A stretch of DNA of 64,000 nt from Pseudolactococcus raffinolactis NBRC 100932 (GCF_001591765.1 NZ_BCVN01000001.1:62001-126000), one strand, 5' to 3'; shown: positions 1 to 8,792, numbered from the stretch's first letter. Numbers and translations: made by a program. The notes: generated by a model not told the origin, from the letters alone.

Positions 1-252
1 CAAGTTGTAGAAAATATAAAAACGGTGGATTTTTCAGTTAAAACAGATGGCACCAAATCAGATAGCGAAGTAAAGAAATATCTTTTTCAAAATTATAAAT
101 CTCAAGTTATTATTTCTGATAATAAGGAAGATAGTCAACAGGTTAGTTGGTTTGTAATGTTGAGTATTCCTGTTATGATTGTCATTTTGTTTGTAGGGAT
201 ATTTTCTGGTAGATGGTGGACAAGAAAGCAAAGAAGAAAGGTTAGAAATTGA
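1..252 (+). CDS. essA: EssA-like type VII secretion membrane protein (C-terminal part)
   Basis: The reading frame is open from base 1, so the gene starts outside the window; only about 83 residues are seen. The visible part is a hydrophilic stretch followed by one transmembrane segment (WFVMLSIPVMIVILFVGIFS) and a short basic tail ending KQRRKVRN. In T7SSb loci of Bacillota EssA is a small one-TM protein encoded just before the ubiquitin-like EsaB, and that is the arrangement here: the next gene starts inside its stop codon. The name rests mainly on context and topology, because the family is poorly conserved in sequence. Confidence 0.7.
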   Translation, partial: QVVENIKTVDFSVKTDGTKSDSEVKKYLFQNYKSQVIISDNKEDSQQVSWFVMLSIPVMIVILFVGIFSGRWWTRKQRRKVRN

Positions 253-503
253 TAGAAATAACCCTCGTATTAGAGGGGAAAGAACAGGATTTAGTTATTC
301 CTACTAAAGTGACTTTTGGTCGATTAAAAATACTGATAGCAGAAGCCTTGGCTGAAAATGGTCGTAGGTTACCTGTTGGCTTTCAATTAGTGTTAAAAGG
401 TAAATCATTTGAGTTAGGAGAGTTTGATTTAATTTCAGACTTTGGCATATCAAATGGAGATAGTTTGGAAATAGTGTTAGGAGAAACAAATGCAGTTGTT
501 TAA
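249..503 (+). CDS. esaB: EsaB/YukD ubiquitin-like T7SS protein
   Basis: This is an 84-residue protein with the beta-grasp look of the YukD family: an N-terminal beta hairpin (IEITLVLEGKEQDLVIP), a helix (FGRLKILIAEAL) and a C-terminal GDSLEIVLG strand. YukD/EsaB is a cytosolic accessory component of type VIIb secretion, proposed to bind EssC. The start is a TTG overlapping the essA stop codon by 4 bases, with an AAGAAAGG ribosome site upstream, so it is translationally coupled. The gene overlaps essB by 14 bases at its other end. Length and position are normal for the family. Confidence 0.85.
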   Translation: MIEITLVLEGKEQDLVIPTKVTFGRLKILIAEALAENGRRLPVGFQLVLKGKSFELGEFDLISDFGISNGDSLEIVLGETNAVV

Positions 504-1605
504 TGGAAATGAGAAGATTGAATTAGCGAAAGAAAAGAATAAAATCCAAGTTCGTCTTTCAAAAACACAGTATGTTAGCGATGCTTTACCAGTTATTCGA
601 AAGTATGTTGATGCTCAAGAAACGGACGATACATTGCTTGTGACGCTTGAGTTACCAGAGAAAGCGATAAGCTTCAGCGAGCAAACTTTAATTAGTAAAA
701 CTAGAGTAGAAAAACTGCAGTTAGCAGATAAAGTTAGGCAATTAACTGCTTTTATCGGTAAATATCAAATTCCTTTTATTCATCCTAATAATCTATACCT
801 AGACGGTGAACGTCTTTTTGTCGTTTATTCGGGGTTACAGGATATTCTTGCTCCAAAGGAAAATGATGCCACTTTGTTTTTGAAAAATATGAAAGCACTT
901 ATTTTATCAATCTTTAATCAGAAATCAAGTTATGAAAAACTACTTGAAGGCGGATCAGCTTTAAATGATAAATTTTCACAATCAATTGTTAACGCGAAAA
1001 ATCCTGAAGAATTATTTTCGATTGTCAGAAATGAGCTTGTAGAAACACAGGAGAAAGTTCGCGCCACTAAACAGTTAGTATCTAAGAAAAGATATCAGAT
1101 GTATCGTTTTGCTGGTGTTTTTGCTATTGTTATCGCTCTTGTTTCGGTTATCTTCCTTTATCGTTCGACTAAGTCTGCGGAAAAACAATCAGCGATTATT
1201 GAAGCGCAGACAAGTTTTATGACGAATAACTATGCTAAAACTCAAGGTGATTTAGAAAAATATGAGCCACAGGATTTAACAAAGTCAGCGAAGTATATCC
1301 TAGCTGTTTCAAGTGTTAATTTGTCAGACTTGACAGCAACTCAAAAACAGACAATTTTAAATAATATTTCTATCAAAACTGATAATAATACGCTTAATTA
1401 TTGGGTTTATATTGGTCGCGGGAATTTTGATAAAGCTTTGAATTTGGCACAAAATCTTGGAGATGAGCAGCTGACACTTTTAGCTTATACTGATCTTTAT
1501 CAAGCAACGAAACTAAACGATAAGATGGATGGGGCGAAGAAACAAAAACTTTTAGCTGATTATAAAAAACAGATTGAAGGATTGACAGCGAAGTTAGGTC
1601 AGTGA
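490..1605 (+). CDS. essB: EssB type VII secretion protein
   Basis: The 371-residue protein has the EssB/YukC plan: an N-terminal cytoplasmic pseudokinase-like domain (about residues 1-200), one transmembrane helix (about 206-225, FAGVFAIVIALVSVIFLYRS) and a helical extracytoplasmic C-terminal domain with repeat-like helices (about 230-371). EssB is a core membrane subunit of the T7SSb channel that contacts the EssC ATPase. The ATG is preceded by AGGAG and overlaps esaB by 14 bases, so essA-esaB-essB form one operon. essC, which normally follows, is not in the window; after a 58-base gap come unrelated small membrane proteins. Confidence 0.88.
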   Translation: MQLFNGNEKIELAKEKNKIQVRLSKTQYVSDALPVIRKYVDAQETDDTLLVTLELPEKAISFSEQTLISKTRVEKLQLADKVRQLTAFIGKYQIPFIHPNNLYLDGERLFVVYSGLQDILAPKENDATLFLKNMKALILSIFNQKSSYEKLLEGGSALNDKFSQSIVNAKNPEELFSIVRNELVETQEKVRATKQLVSKKRYQMYRFAGVFAIVIALVSVIFLYRSTKSAEKQSAIIEAQTSFMTNNYAKTQGDLEKYEPQDLTKSAKYILAVSSVNLSDLTATQKQTILNNISIKTDNNTLNYWVYIGRGNFDKALNLAQNLGDEQLTLLAYTDLYQATKLNDKMDGAKKQKLLADYKKQIEGLTAKLGQ

Positions 1606-1663
1606 GAAATATCGCAAAATAAAGTTAGGCTCGGGTTGGTGCAGGAATTAAGGGAGATGTATC

Positions 1664-2116
1664 ATGGTAAATTTTTTGGATCAAGCGGAGAATGATAGTA
1701 AAAATCATCTGACTAAACAGAAAAAAGAAATAAAATATATCACACTTTTAGAAATTGTATTGATAATAATGTTGTTAATACAATCTTGGTTTTTTAGAGT
1801 TATAGACTTAGAATCACAAGGGTTTGGCTGGTTTATAATTCTAGGAGGTTGGGTTCTTGTTCTAATGTTTGTCATAACAGTTATAGTATTAGCTGTACAT
1901 ACTTTCCTTCTTCTTGATAAGTGGAAAATAGATTATATTAGAGAAATAAATATTTATTCATTCATTATATATTTAGTTGTTAATATCATTTTCCTTTTCG
2001 GTCATGCGTATTGGTTATTCTGGTTCCCAGCTGTGGCTTATTCATTATTAACTATAGTATTAGTGAGATATGGTATTCGACATAAACTTTTTAGTAACTT
2101 TGGTAAAGACATATGA
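1664..2116 (+). CDS. Hypothetical four-TM membrane protein in T7SS locus
   Basis: I do not recognise this 150-residue protein. It has a charged N-terminus (about 25 residues, rich in K/E/D) and about four transmembrane segments: near residues 26-44, a long hydrophobic stretch at 54-84, 96-116 and 118-137. The ATG has a good AAGGGAGA ribosome site. Its stop overlaps the start of the next gene by four bases (ATGA), so the two are translationally coupled. The place between essB and an effector-like gene suggests an accessory or immunity role for the secretion locus; that is inference only. Confidence 0.6.
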   Translation: MVNFLDQAENDSKNHLTKQKKEIKYITLLEIVLIIMLLIQSWFFRVIDLESQGFGWFIILGGWVLVLMFVITVIVLAVHTFLLLDKWKIDYIREINIYSFIIYLVVNIIFLFGHAYWLFWFPAVAYSLLTIVLVRYGIRHKLFSNFGKDI

Positions 2117-2508
2117 AAAATAGAAGAGGGTTAGGTGTCATAATTTCTGTTTTCTTTATGACTTTCATAGTGCTTGGTGCAATCTGGGGACATCAACATC
2201 CTACCATAAGTTCCCATGAAAAACAGCTTACTTTTTTGAAAGAACATGAAGCTGATATGACTCAGTTTATTAAAGCACAAAATCCAAAGATTGAGAGCGT
2301 GCAATTTGATTGGGATTCTGTTGAAACAGGATATATCGGAAACGGAACACCGCAAGGTGGCGGAAAAATTTTAACAATTTATGGAACTTTTAATGGATTT
2401 AGTGATTCAAGTTGGATGCTTGGTTTTGCCATGGATAAAGGAAAAATAGTTTTGGAAAGTATGTCGATGTTCCAACCACTCAGAGTAGGTGGAATGATTT
2501 ATGAATAA
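2113..2508 (+). CDS. DUF1310-like membrane-anchored small protein, copy 1
   Basis: A 131-residue protein with one N-terminal signal-anchor helix (VIISVFFMTFIVLGAIWG) followed by an extracytoplasmic domain. The signature is EHEADMTQFIKAQ, then IESVQFDWDSVETGYIG, a GTPQGGGK loop and beta strands; this resembles the DUF1310 family of streptococcal and lactobacillal small proteins, although I name it from memory of the pattern. It starts inside the stop of the upstream four-TM gene and is followed by a related copy. Function unknown; tandem small membrane proteins beside a T7SS effector-like gene are compatible with immunity, but nothing in the sequence proves it. Confidence 0.55.
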   Translation: MKNRRGLGVIISVFFMTFIVLGAIWGHQHPTISSHEKQLTFLKEHEADMTQFIKAQNPKIESVQFDWDSVETGYIGNGTPQGGGKILTIYGTFNGFSDSSWMLGFAMDKGKIVLESMSMFQPLRVGGMIYE

Positions 2509-2582
2509 TTTTAAGAACAACTTCATCATTTTTGAATATTTAGCACGAAGTGTAGATAATAAAAGGGTGTAAGGTATGTAGA

Positions 2583-2963
2583 ATGAAAAAAAGACTAGTA
2601 ATTATAGGGGTTATTTGCTTTGTAACTTTTGTTGTGTTTGGGATAATCTGGATAAATAAAGGAGATAAAATGGTACAGCTAACGGAATATGGTAAGCAAG
2701 TTGCGTTTCTTCAAGCACATGAAGAGGAAATGACGAAAGAAGCTTTTGAAGTAGATGGAAAATTTTGGGCAACGGATATAAAGTATGATTGGGATTCAGT
2801 AAAAGTTGAATATGTAGGATTAGTTGATAGCAAGGCATTCGGTTTAAACATTTTAGTTAATTATAAAGTAATTAAAACAGGTGAGAATTCGACTGATATA
2901 TTAAGTATAAAAACTGATGTGAAAAAGTTAAATAGTTTTGAAGTTATTGGATTTAATAATTAA
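2583..2963 (+). CDS. DUF1310-like membrane-anchored small protein, copy 2
   Basis: A 126-residue paralogue of the preceding gene: same N-terminal anchor (VIIGVICFVTFVVFGIIWI), then KQVAFLQAHEEEMTKEAF, which aligns with KQLTFLKEHEADMTQFI upstream, and the shared core IKYDWDSVKVEYVG versus VQFDWDSVETGYIG. The glycine-rich loop of copy 1 is shortened. A weak AAGG ribosome site precedes the ATG. The next gene follows after 14 bases, so it is probably co-transcribed with it. Function unknown. Confidence 0.55.
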   Translation: MKKRLVIIGVICFVTFVVFGIIWINKGDKMVQLTEYGKQVAFLQAHEEEMTKEAFEVDGKFWATDIKYDWDSVKVEYVGLVDSKAFGLNILVNYKVIKTGENSTDILSIKTDVKKLNSFEVIGFNN

Positions 2964-2977
2964 GGTGGACAAGGATT

Positions 2978-3816
2978 ATGACAAATTTAAGTAATACTTC
3001 TGATATATTTGCAGATTTGGCACAAGGAGCTTATACTGGACGTCCTGAAGGAGAGATGTTAGCAAAACCTACTCCTGATCAGAAGAAATCATTAAAAGAA
3101 AATAGATATGCAGAATATGACTTTGGTTCAGGTGGCAAAGTTTACCTCCAACCAGACACAACTTTAAAGACAACGGCTGAGGGTTCAAAAGGTCTCCTAA
3201 CAGATTCCAAGGCAGGTTATAATTCCTACTTTGTGACCGACACACCAATGCCTTTGATATGGTTAGCATGTTAAATCGCAATCAAAAAGGCGTGGATGAA
3301 ATTGGTAATGTGCATTATCTTTTACCCGCCAATTTAGCTTATACTAATACCCTTTACACTAAGAACTCAAGTCATGATTTTGGCATGTATGAATTCAATC
3401 CTGACGGCACGATTAAAGAAGCGACGATTGAGGCAAATCCTGAAATATTTGTTGCAGGAATTAGACTTTCAAAATTAATTAGAGAAACGATAGATGACCT
3501 AAAAGCAACTTATCATGTTTCAGAAGAAGAAGCTATCAATATTTTGATGTCCGCTAAGTATAGAAAAGGGAAGTATGCAAAGATTGTTGCTGAATTTGCT
3601 TATAAATATAAAGTAATCATTGAAGATGCAAAACGTTCGAATAAAACAGAGGCAAGAATTTCCAGTCTTAAATCTAGTATAAAATCAAGTTCAGGTGCTA
3701 AAAAATTCGGCTTGACTAAAAAAGACGGCAAATGGGATATCAAGATGAAAAATGTGGATGGTTCTCAAAATGAGTATCTTCTGGAGAGTTATATTGGCCA
3801 TGTGATGGATTATTAA
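2978..3816 (+). pseudogene. Broken T7SS-effector-like (lipase-like) gene in two frames
   Basis: Two overlapping frames look like pieces of one protein. The first (2978-3274, 98 residues) begins TNLSNTSDIFADLAQGAYTG and reaches YNSYFVTDTP before stopping. The second frame (open from before 3241 to 3816) continues NAFDMVSMLNRNQKGVDEIG and ends with a 150-residue helical, basic region. The style (ADLAQGAY near the start, then a DMVSMLNRNQ segment) recalls the ends of secreted alpha/beta-hydrolase or LXG-locus proteins. No GxSxG nucleophile motif is present, so the catalytic middle may have been deleted at the junction near 3240-3260. I infer a degenerate gene; a sequencing frameshift alone would not explain the short length. 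Confidence 0.5.
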
Positions 3817-3823
3817 GCTTTAA

Positions 3824-3864
3824 AAAACGTTCTTTAGAGAGCAACTCTAGAGAGCGTTTTCTTT
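3824..3864 (+). terminator. Rho-independent terminator after the T7SS-linked block
   Basis: An imperfect hairpin (arms AAAACGTTCTTTAGAG and CTCTAGAGAGCGTTTT, loop AGCAA) followed by TTTTCTTT lies eight bases beyond the last stop codon and before the pepN promoter. Confidence 0.65.
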
Positions 3865-3909
3865 GGCTAGTCAACAGTTGACTAAAACCCACGAGATCAA
3901 TCTCAAATT

Positions 3910-3938
3910 TTTACAAGCCCAGCCTTTTTTGATATAAT
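3910..3938 (+). promoter_or_regulatory. pepN promoter
   Basis: TTTACA at 3910-3915 and TATAAT at 3933-3938 are separated by 17 bases, about 34 bases before the pepN start codon. It is a near-consensus vegetative promoter. Confidence 0.75.
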
Positions 3939-3971
3939 GAAACAGAATAATGAATGATAGTGGAGATGAAC

Positions 3972-6503
3972 ATGAGCGAATTTAAACATTTGTACAATGA
4001 TTTTAAACCAGAAAATTATAAAATTTTTCTGGACGTTAACCGAGAAACAAAACGGTTCGAAGGTCAAGTAACTGTAACAGGTGAAAGTCTGACGACTGAT
4101 ATTGCTTTTCACCAAAAAGATTTAAAGATTACATCTGTTACTGTCAATGGTCAAGCAGTCGACTTTACCTTGGATGAAGCATCTGAAACAGTAGCCTTTA
4201 AACTTCCAGCAACTGGTGAAACGACAGTTGATTTCACTTACTCTGCAGCCTTGACAGATAATATGACTGGTATTTACCCATCATACTACGATGCTGACGG
4301 TGAGAAAAAACAATTGGTTGGTACACAATTTGAAACACATTTTGCGCGTCAAGCCTTTCCATCTATTGACGAGCCAGCAGCTAAAGCAACCTTTGATTTA
4401 TCAGTCAAATATGACGAAAAAGATGGCGAAGAAATCGTTTCAAATATGCCAGAAATTTCAAATGAAAATGGCGTGCATACCTTTGACACAACAGTTAAGA
4501 TGTCATCTTACCTCTTGGCCTTTGTCTTTGGTGATATGCAGTCAAAACTTGGCAAAACGAAAAATGGGACACAAGTTGGTGTCTTTGCAACTAAAGCCCA
4601 TAAAGCCCAAGCACTTGATTTTCCTTTAGACATCGCGATTCGTGTCATTGAATTTTACGAAGACTACTTCAAAGTCGCCTATCCATTGCCACATTCATGG
4701 CATATCGGTCTACCTGACTTTTCAGCCGGCGCGATGGAAAACTGGGGTGCAATCACTTATCGTGAAGTTGCCTTGCTTGCTGATCCAGATAATTCTACCC
4801 TTGCTAGTCGTCAATACGTGGCGCTTGTCATCGCGCATGAACTTGCCCACCAATGGTTTGGTGATCTTGTAACGATGGAGTGGTGGGATGACCTCTGGTT
4901 GAATGAATCATTCGCTAACATGATGGAATACGTTGCCATTGATGCGATCGAGCCTGACTGGCATATCTGGGAGCAGTTCTCAGTATCTGAAGCCCCTATG
5001 GCCCTCAATCGTGATGCCATCTACGGCGTACAATCAGTCCATGTTGCTGTCAACCATCCTGACGAAATCAACACGCTCTTTGACGGTGCCATCGTCTATG
5101 CCAAAGGTGCCCGCCTCATGGTCATGCTCCGCAAATGGCTCGGCGATACTGACTTTTCAGCCGGCCTTCATGTCTATTTTGACGTGCATCAGTATGGCAA
5201 TACCGTTGGTCGCGATTTATGGGATGCTTTGTCAGCAGCATCAGGACGTGATGTCTCAGCCTTTATGACATCGTGGATCGAGCAGCCTGGTTATCCTGTC
5301 TTAAGCGTGTCTGTAGAAAACGATGAGCTCGTTTTACGCCAACAACAATTCTTCACAGGTGAGGGCGTGGACCAAGGTCGTTTATGGCAAATCCCGCTTA
5401 ACACGAACTGGACTGGTCTGCCTGATGTCTTGTCAGAAGCAGAAGTTAGAATCCCTGGTTTTGCGGCCTTATCAGCTGAAAACGGCGACAAACCACTCCT
5501 CTTTAACGCGCAAAATGCCGCACACTACTTGGTCAAATACGATGCTGAATTGACTGAAAAAGTTACTGCAGCAGTCCCAACTTTTGATACGATTACAAAA
5601 GTTCAACTCATCCAATCTGCCTTGAAATTGGCAGAAGGTGGCTTGTCTGACTACGCTGACTTGGTCAACTTGCTTGCGACATTTGATAATGAACCATCAA
5701 ACGTTGTCAACTTGGCTATGTCACAAGCGCTTAATGCTTTGAAAATCTTCATTGACGAGTCAACTGATTCAGAAGTCAACTTCAAGAAATTTGTTGCCCG
5801 TTTGTTTGACAAACAGTACAGCCGTTTAGGTTGGACTAAAATTGCCGGTGAATCATTCAATGATGAGCAATTACGTGCTTTACCAATTTCATGGGAAGTC
5901 TACGCAGAAAACGCCGATGCTGTTGCACAGTCCTCAGAAGTTTTTGCCCAACATACTGCTGATATCCACGGCATTCCTGCTGATATCAGACAAGTTGTTT
6001 TGAAAAACGAAATCACTGAAAATGAAACAGACGCTTTAGTCCAAAGCTATTTCGATGCTTATGCTAAAACGACTGACCAAACCTTCCAACGTGAGTTGAA
6101 TGTTGCCGTGTCTAGCACGAAGAAAATGACGACAGTTGAAACTATCATCTCACAATATCGCAACACTGATTTGGTAAAACCACAAGATTTACGTTTCTGG
6201 TTCTCATCACTAGTCAGCCGTGAGTTTTCTCAAGCTGCTGCCTTTGACTGGTTGGTAGAAAATTGGGACTGGGTGCAAGAAAAGCTAGGCGGAGATATGG
6301 CTTCTGGTGACTTTATCAAAGTCATTGGCAATAGCTTTGACACAGAAGCAAAACTGCAAGCCTTTATCGACTTCACAGAACCATTCAAAAATGAACCAGC
6401 CTTCAAACGCATTATCGAGATGGCTAAAACACAAATTGCTGCTAAAATCGCCTTGTTAGCCGATCAAAAAGCAAAAGTTGTGGCTTTGTTTGAAACGATT
6501 TAA
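3972..6503 (+). CDS. pepN: Aminopeptidase N (lysyl aminopeptidase)
   Basis: M1-family zinc aminopeptidase of about 843 residues, the size of lactic-acid-bacterial PepN. It shows the exopeptidase motif GAMENWGAI and the zinc site HELAHQWFGD followed 18 residues later by the third ligand in LWLNESFAN; a C-terminal helical domain of the ERAP1-type fills the last 300 residues. It removes N-terminal residues from peptides in the cytoplasm as part of casein-peptide use. I chose the ATG at 3972 because GGAGA lies five bases before it; an upstream ATG at 3954 has no ribosome site. It is monocistronic between its own promoter and a terminator. Confidence 0.97.
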   Translation: MSEFKHLYNDFKPENYKIFLDVNRETKRFEGQVTVTGESLTTDIAFHQKDLKITSVTVNGQAVDFTLDEASETVAFKLPATGETTVDFTYSAALTDNMTGIYPSYYDADGEKKQLVGTQFETHFARQAFPSIDEPAAKATFDLSVKYDEKDGEEIVSNMPEISNENGVHTFDTTVKMSSYLLAFVFGDMQSKLGKTKNGTQVGVFATKAHKAQALDFPLDIAIRVIEFYEDYFKVAYPLPHSWHIGLPDFSAGAMENWGAITYREVALLADPDNSTLASRQYVALVIAHELAHQWFGDLVTMEWWDDLWLNESFANMMEYVAIDAIEPDWHIWEQFSVSEAPMALNRDAIYGVQSVHVAVNHPDEINTLFDGAIVYAKGARLMVMLRKWLGDTDFSAGLHVYFDVHQYGNTVGRDLWDALSAASGRDVSAFMTSWIEQPGYPVLSVSVENDELVLRQQQFFTGEGVDQGRLWQIPLNTNWTGLPDVLSEAEVRIPGFAALSAENGDKPLLFNAQNAAHYLVKYDAELTEKVTAAVPTFDTITKVQLIQSALKLAEGGLSDYADLVNLLATFDNEPSNVVNLAMSQALNALKIFIDESTDSEVNFKKFVARLFDKQYSRLGWTKIAGESFNDEQLRALPISWEVYAENADAVAQSSEVFAQHTADIHGIPADIRQVVLKNEITENETDALVQSYFDAYAKTTDQTFQRELNVAVSSTKKMTTVETIISQYRNTDLVKPQDLRFWFSSLVSREFSQAAAFDWLVENWDWVQEKLGGDMASGDFIKVIGNSFDTEAKLQAFIDFTEPFKNEPAFKRIIEMAKTQIAAKIALLADQKAKVVALFETI

Positions 6504-6517
6504 GCCTTAACATCCTG

Positions 6518-6547
6518 AAAAGAGCGCTCAGTGAGCCTCTTTTTTTG
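6518..6547 (+). terminator. pepN terminator
   Basis: Hairpin AAAGAGCGCTCA/TGAGCCTCTTT with a seven-T run, 15 bases after the pepN stop. Confidence 0.8.
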
Positions 6548-6606
6548 TAACTGAAAAGATAAGGTATGGAATTAGTTCAAACCTTTTAAATGTTGCTTTT
6601 GTTACA

Positions 6607-6635
6607 TTGAGAATATTACGAAAAAATGATAAAAT
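6607..6635 (+). promoter_or_regulatory. Promoter of the NfeD-like/flotillin operon
   Basis: TTGAGA (6607-6612) and TAAAAT (6630-6635) with a 17-base spacer, about 45 bases upstream of the first start codon. Confidence 0.6.
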
Positions 6636-6678
6636 AAGGCATGGCATCTATGTCAAATAATTAGAAGGAGATGATGTT

Positions 6679-6882
6679 TTGGATCTTCAAGATTTTGTAT
6701 TGTTAAATGAGACAGGTAAAGTTATTGATGTATTTGGTCAAACTGTCAAAGTCCAAGTTAGTACCCTAGAAGGTATTTTCACAATCAATGGGAAATCCCG
6801 TGATGGTGAGTTGCGCGTTGGTGACTTTGTTAAAGTTGGTCTATTGATTGCCAATAATACCTATTCTGTTGAAAAAATTTAA
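6679..6882 (+). CDS. Small NfeD-like OB-fold protein
   Basis: A 67-residue protein made of beta strands (GKVIDVFGQTVKVQV, GIFTINGKS, GDFVKVGLLIANNTYSVEKI). The GDFVKV and YSVEKI pattern is that of the soluble C-terminal OB domain of NfeD/YuaF proteins, which are encoded next to flotillins. Here the transmembrane part of NfeD is absent, so it is a minimal version. The start is a TTG with AAGGAG eight bases upstream. The flotillin gene follows 41 bases later in the same operon, which supports a partnership in membrane microdomain organisation; that role is inference from family context. Confidence 0.65.
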   Translation: MDLQDFVLLNETGKVIDVFGQTVKVQVSTLEGIFTINGKSRDGELRVGDFVKVGLLIANNTYSVEKI

Positions 6883-6923
6883 CAAACTCTTGAGTACTAG
6901 AACGTTGTTACAGAGGAGTTTTT

Positions 6924-8393
6924 ATGAAAAATCATTTATTTTTACTTTCGGAAGGGTTTGTCTTGACAGGCGGGATGATTATTGCGATCGCAATTGCAGC
7001 AGTTGTTCTTTTGTTGCTGATTATTTTCTTAGCACAATACAAACGTGTTGCGCCCAATGAAATTATGGTCATCTCAGGTGGTGGTATTCAGCCGGACCCG
7101 GTAACGGGATCAAAAACAAAAATTGTAAGTGGTGGTGGGACTTTCGTCATTCCTGTACTTCAAGAGTATACGTATATTTCTCAAAAACCATTTACAGTGG
7201 CAAGTACCGTTACAAAGGTGCCAACAGTCAACCAAGTCCCAATCAATGTTAAAACTCTTGCAACAATCCGCATTGGGCAGTCTGACGCCATGCGTAGAAC
7301 TGCGGCACAACGTATTTTGGGGACTGATTTAGAAGCCTTGGTGATTGACCTATCCGATGTATTGGGCAACCAAGTACGTTCGATCATCGGGCAATTAACG
7401 CCTGAGGAAGCCAATACTGACCGAACTAAGTTCCAAGAAAATGTTGTGAATTTGGTTGAACCATTACTCGCAGAGTTTGGTCTGGAACTGATCACTTTGT
7501 CGGTTGAGAGTGTTTCGGATGATTCGGGCTATTACAATAACTTGGCCATCATTGAAATTAAAAACAATGAAAGCCGTTCACGTATTCAAAAAGCAGAAGC
7601 TGATAAAAATGCACGGAGTAAGGAAGCGGAGTCTCAACAAATCGCGATTAAGGCAGAGAAAGAATCTGAGCAAAAGATTGCAGAAGTTGAGAAAGATACG
7701 CAAATTAAAACAGCTCAGTATGATCGTGAAAAACAAATCGCAATTATCGAAGCACAACGCGAACAAGAGCTTCAAAATATCGAAGCCAGACGGCAACAAG
7801 AATTGGCGAAAGCTGATGCGGATAAGCTAGTCGCTGAGCGTAATGTTGAAACCGCTAAGGTTGAGCAGGCACAGAAAAAAGTGGAAGCTGAAACAGTTGC
7901 GCAAGTGAAGCTGATTGCTGAACAAAAAGAAGCTGATGCCAAAGCCTATGCTGTGACAGCTGAGGCACAGGCGGAAGCGGATCGTATTCGCAAGAGTGGT
8001 GAAGCTGAAGCTGAAAGTATTCGCCAAATTGGTCTAGCAAAAGCAGAAAGCCAAGAAAAATTAGCCAAGGCTTTTGAATCTAATGGTCAAATGATTATCA
8101 TGCAAGAACTTGTCAAAGTCTTGCCAGATATTGCAGCGAAACTTGCAGAACCTTTGTCACAAATTCAAAATATGACAGTTTACGACGGTGTTGAAAGTAT
8201 CTCAGGCGCTTCTGCTAGCCAACTGCCGGGATTATTTGATTTCATCAAATCATCAACAGGTATGGATTTGGCTAACATGATGGAACAGCGCGCTGCGGGT
8301 ACATTGACAGTGCAAGAAACTGGTAAACTAGCTAAAGTTGCAGAACATGTTAGTATCGTTTCTGATGAGCAAACAGACGATTTGTCAGTGTGA
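6924..8393 (+). CDS. floT: Flotillin-like SPFH-domain protein
   Basis: A 489-residue flotillin of the YuaG/FloT type. It has an N-terminal membrane segment (about residues 15-37, MIIAIAIAAVVLLLLIIFLA), an SPFH/PHB domain (about 40-220, including NEIMVISGGG and the VLGNQVRSIIGQLT region), a long coiled coil rich in Glu-Ala repeats (about 220-390) and a C-terminal oligomerisation region. Flotillins scaffold functional membrane microdomains and affect membrane fluidity and signalling complexes. It follows the NfeD-like gene with GAGGAG before its ATG and ends at a strong terminator. Confidence 0.93.
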   Translation: MKNHLFLLSEGFVLTGGMIIAIAIAAVVLLLLIIFLAQYKRVAPNEIMVISGGGIQPDPVTGSKTKIVSGGGTFVIPVLQEYTYISQKPFTVASTVTKVPTVNQVPINVKTLATIRIGQSDAMRRTAAQRILGTDLEALVIDLSDVLGNQVRSIIGQLTPEEANTDRTKFQENVVNLVEPLLAEFGLELITLSVESVSDDSGYYNNLAIIEIKNNESRSRIQKAEADKNARSKEAESQQIAIKAEKESEQKIAEVEKDTQIKTAQYDREKQIAIIEAQREQELQNIEARRQQELAKADADKLVAERNVETAKVEQAQKKVEAETVAQVKLIAEQKEADAKAYAVTAEAQAEADRIRKSGEAEAESIRQIGLAKAESQEKLAKAFESNGQMIIMQELVKVLPDIAAKLAEPLSQIQNMTVYDGVESISGASASQLPGLFDFIKSSTGMDLANMMEQRAAGTLTVQETGKLAKVAEHVSIVSDEQTDDLSV

Positions 8394-8437
8394 CTATCGG
8401 CACTTTAGCAAGTCGAATTGCTTTACCAAGGAACATC

Positions 8438-8472
8438 AAACAAACGAGGTCTTCACCTTGTTTGTTTTTTTT
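8438..8472 (+). terminator. floT terminator
   Basis: Stem CAAACGAGGT/ACCTTGTTTG with a CTTC tetraloop and an eight-T tail. Confidence 0.85.
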
Positions 8473-8482
8473 ATTAAAATAC

Positions 8483-8511
8483 TTGCCAAACTCATTTGTT
8501 TTTGGTATAAT
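8483..8511 (+). promoter_or_regulatory. rplU operon promoter
   Basis: TTGCCA (8483-8488) and TATAAT (8506-8511), spacer 17. Transcription would begin near 8518, leaving a leader of about 275 bases before rplU. Confidence 0.7.
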
Positions 8512-8517
8512 AATAAC

Positions 8518-8792
8518 GTTGTCTTTGTGAGTTTCATAGCTTTCAAGAGTACAACCGCACGAAGTTAGGTTAAAGTATAGCCCTGAAAATTCAGTTTTGC
8601 CCACTTTTGTTAAAATCTTCTTAGCCGTCGTCAATCCTTCTTGACCTGCACCAGCAAGCCTTTGGCGGATTTCCTTGTCTAAGAAAATTTTATCTAAAAC
8701 TGAACAAAAGCAATTTTCAGAGCTATACTTAAGTGAAGTCATTCCACCTACCAAGGCGAGTCTAACATATTATATAAGGAGGAAACACGCAA
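8518..8792 (+). promoter_or_regulatory. Long structured rplU leader (possible L21 autoregulatory leader)
   Basis: This 275-base untranslated stretch holds a long-range inverted repeat: 8575-8591 (GTATAGCCCTGAAAATT) and 8712-8728 (AATTTTCAGAGCTATAC), 16 of 17 positions complementary, enclosing about 120 bases. It ends at AAGGAGG before rplU. L21 leaders that regulate this operon are known in Bacillota, but I could not match a specific consensus, so the regulatory role is inferred. Confidence 0.45.

Noticed and set aside
8350-8754. 134-codon minus-strand frame over the floT-rplU gap
   Set aside because: It runs through the floT terminator, the rplU promoter and the structured leader, has no ribosome site and resembles no family I know.
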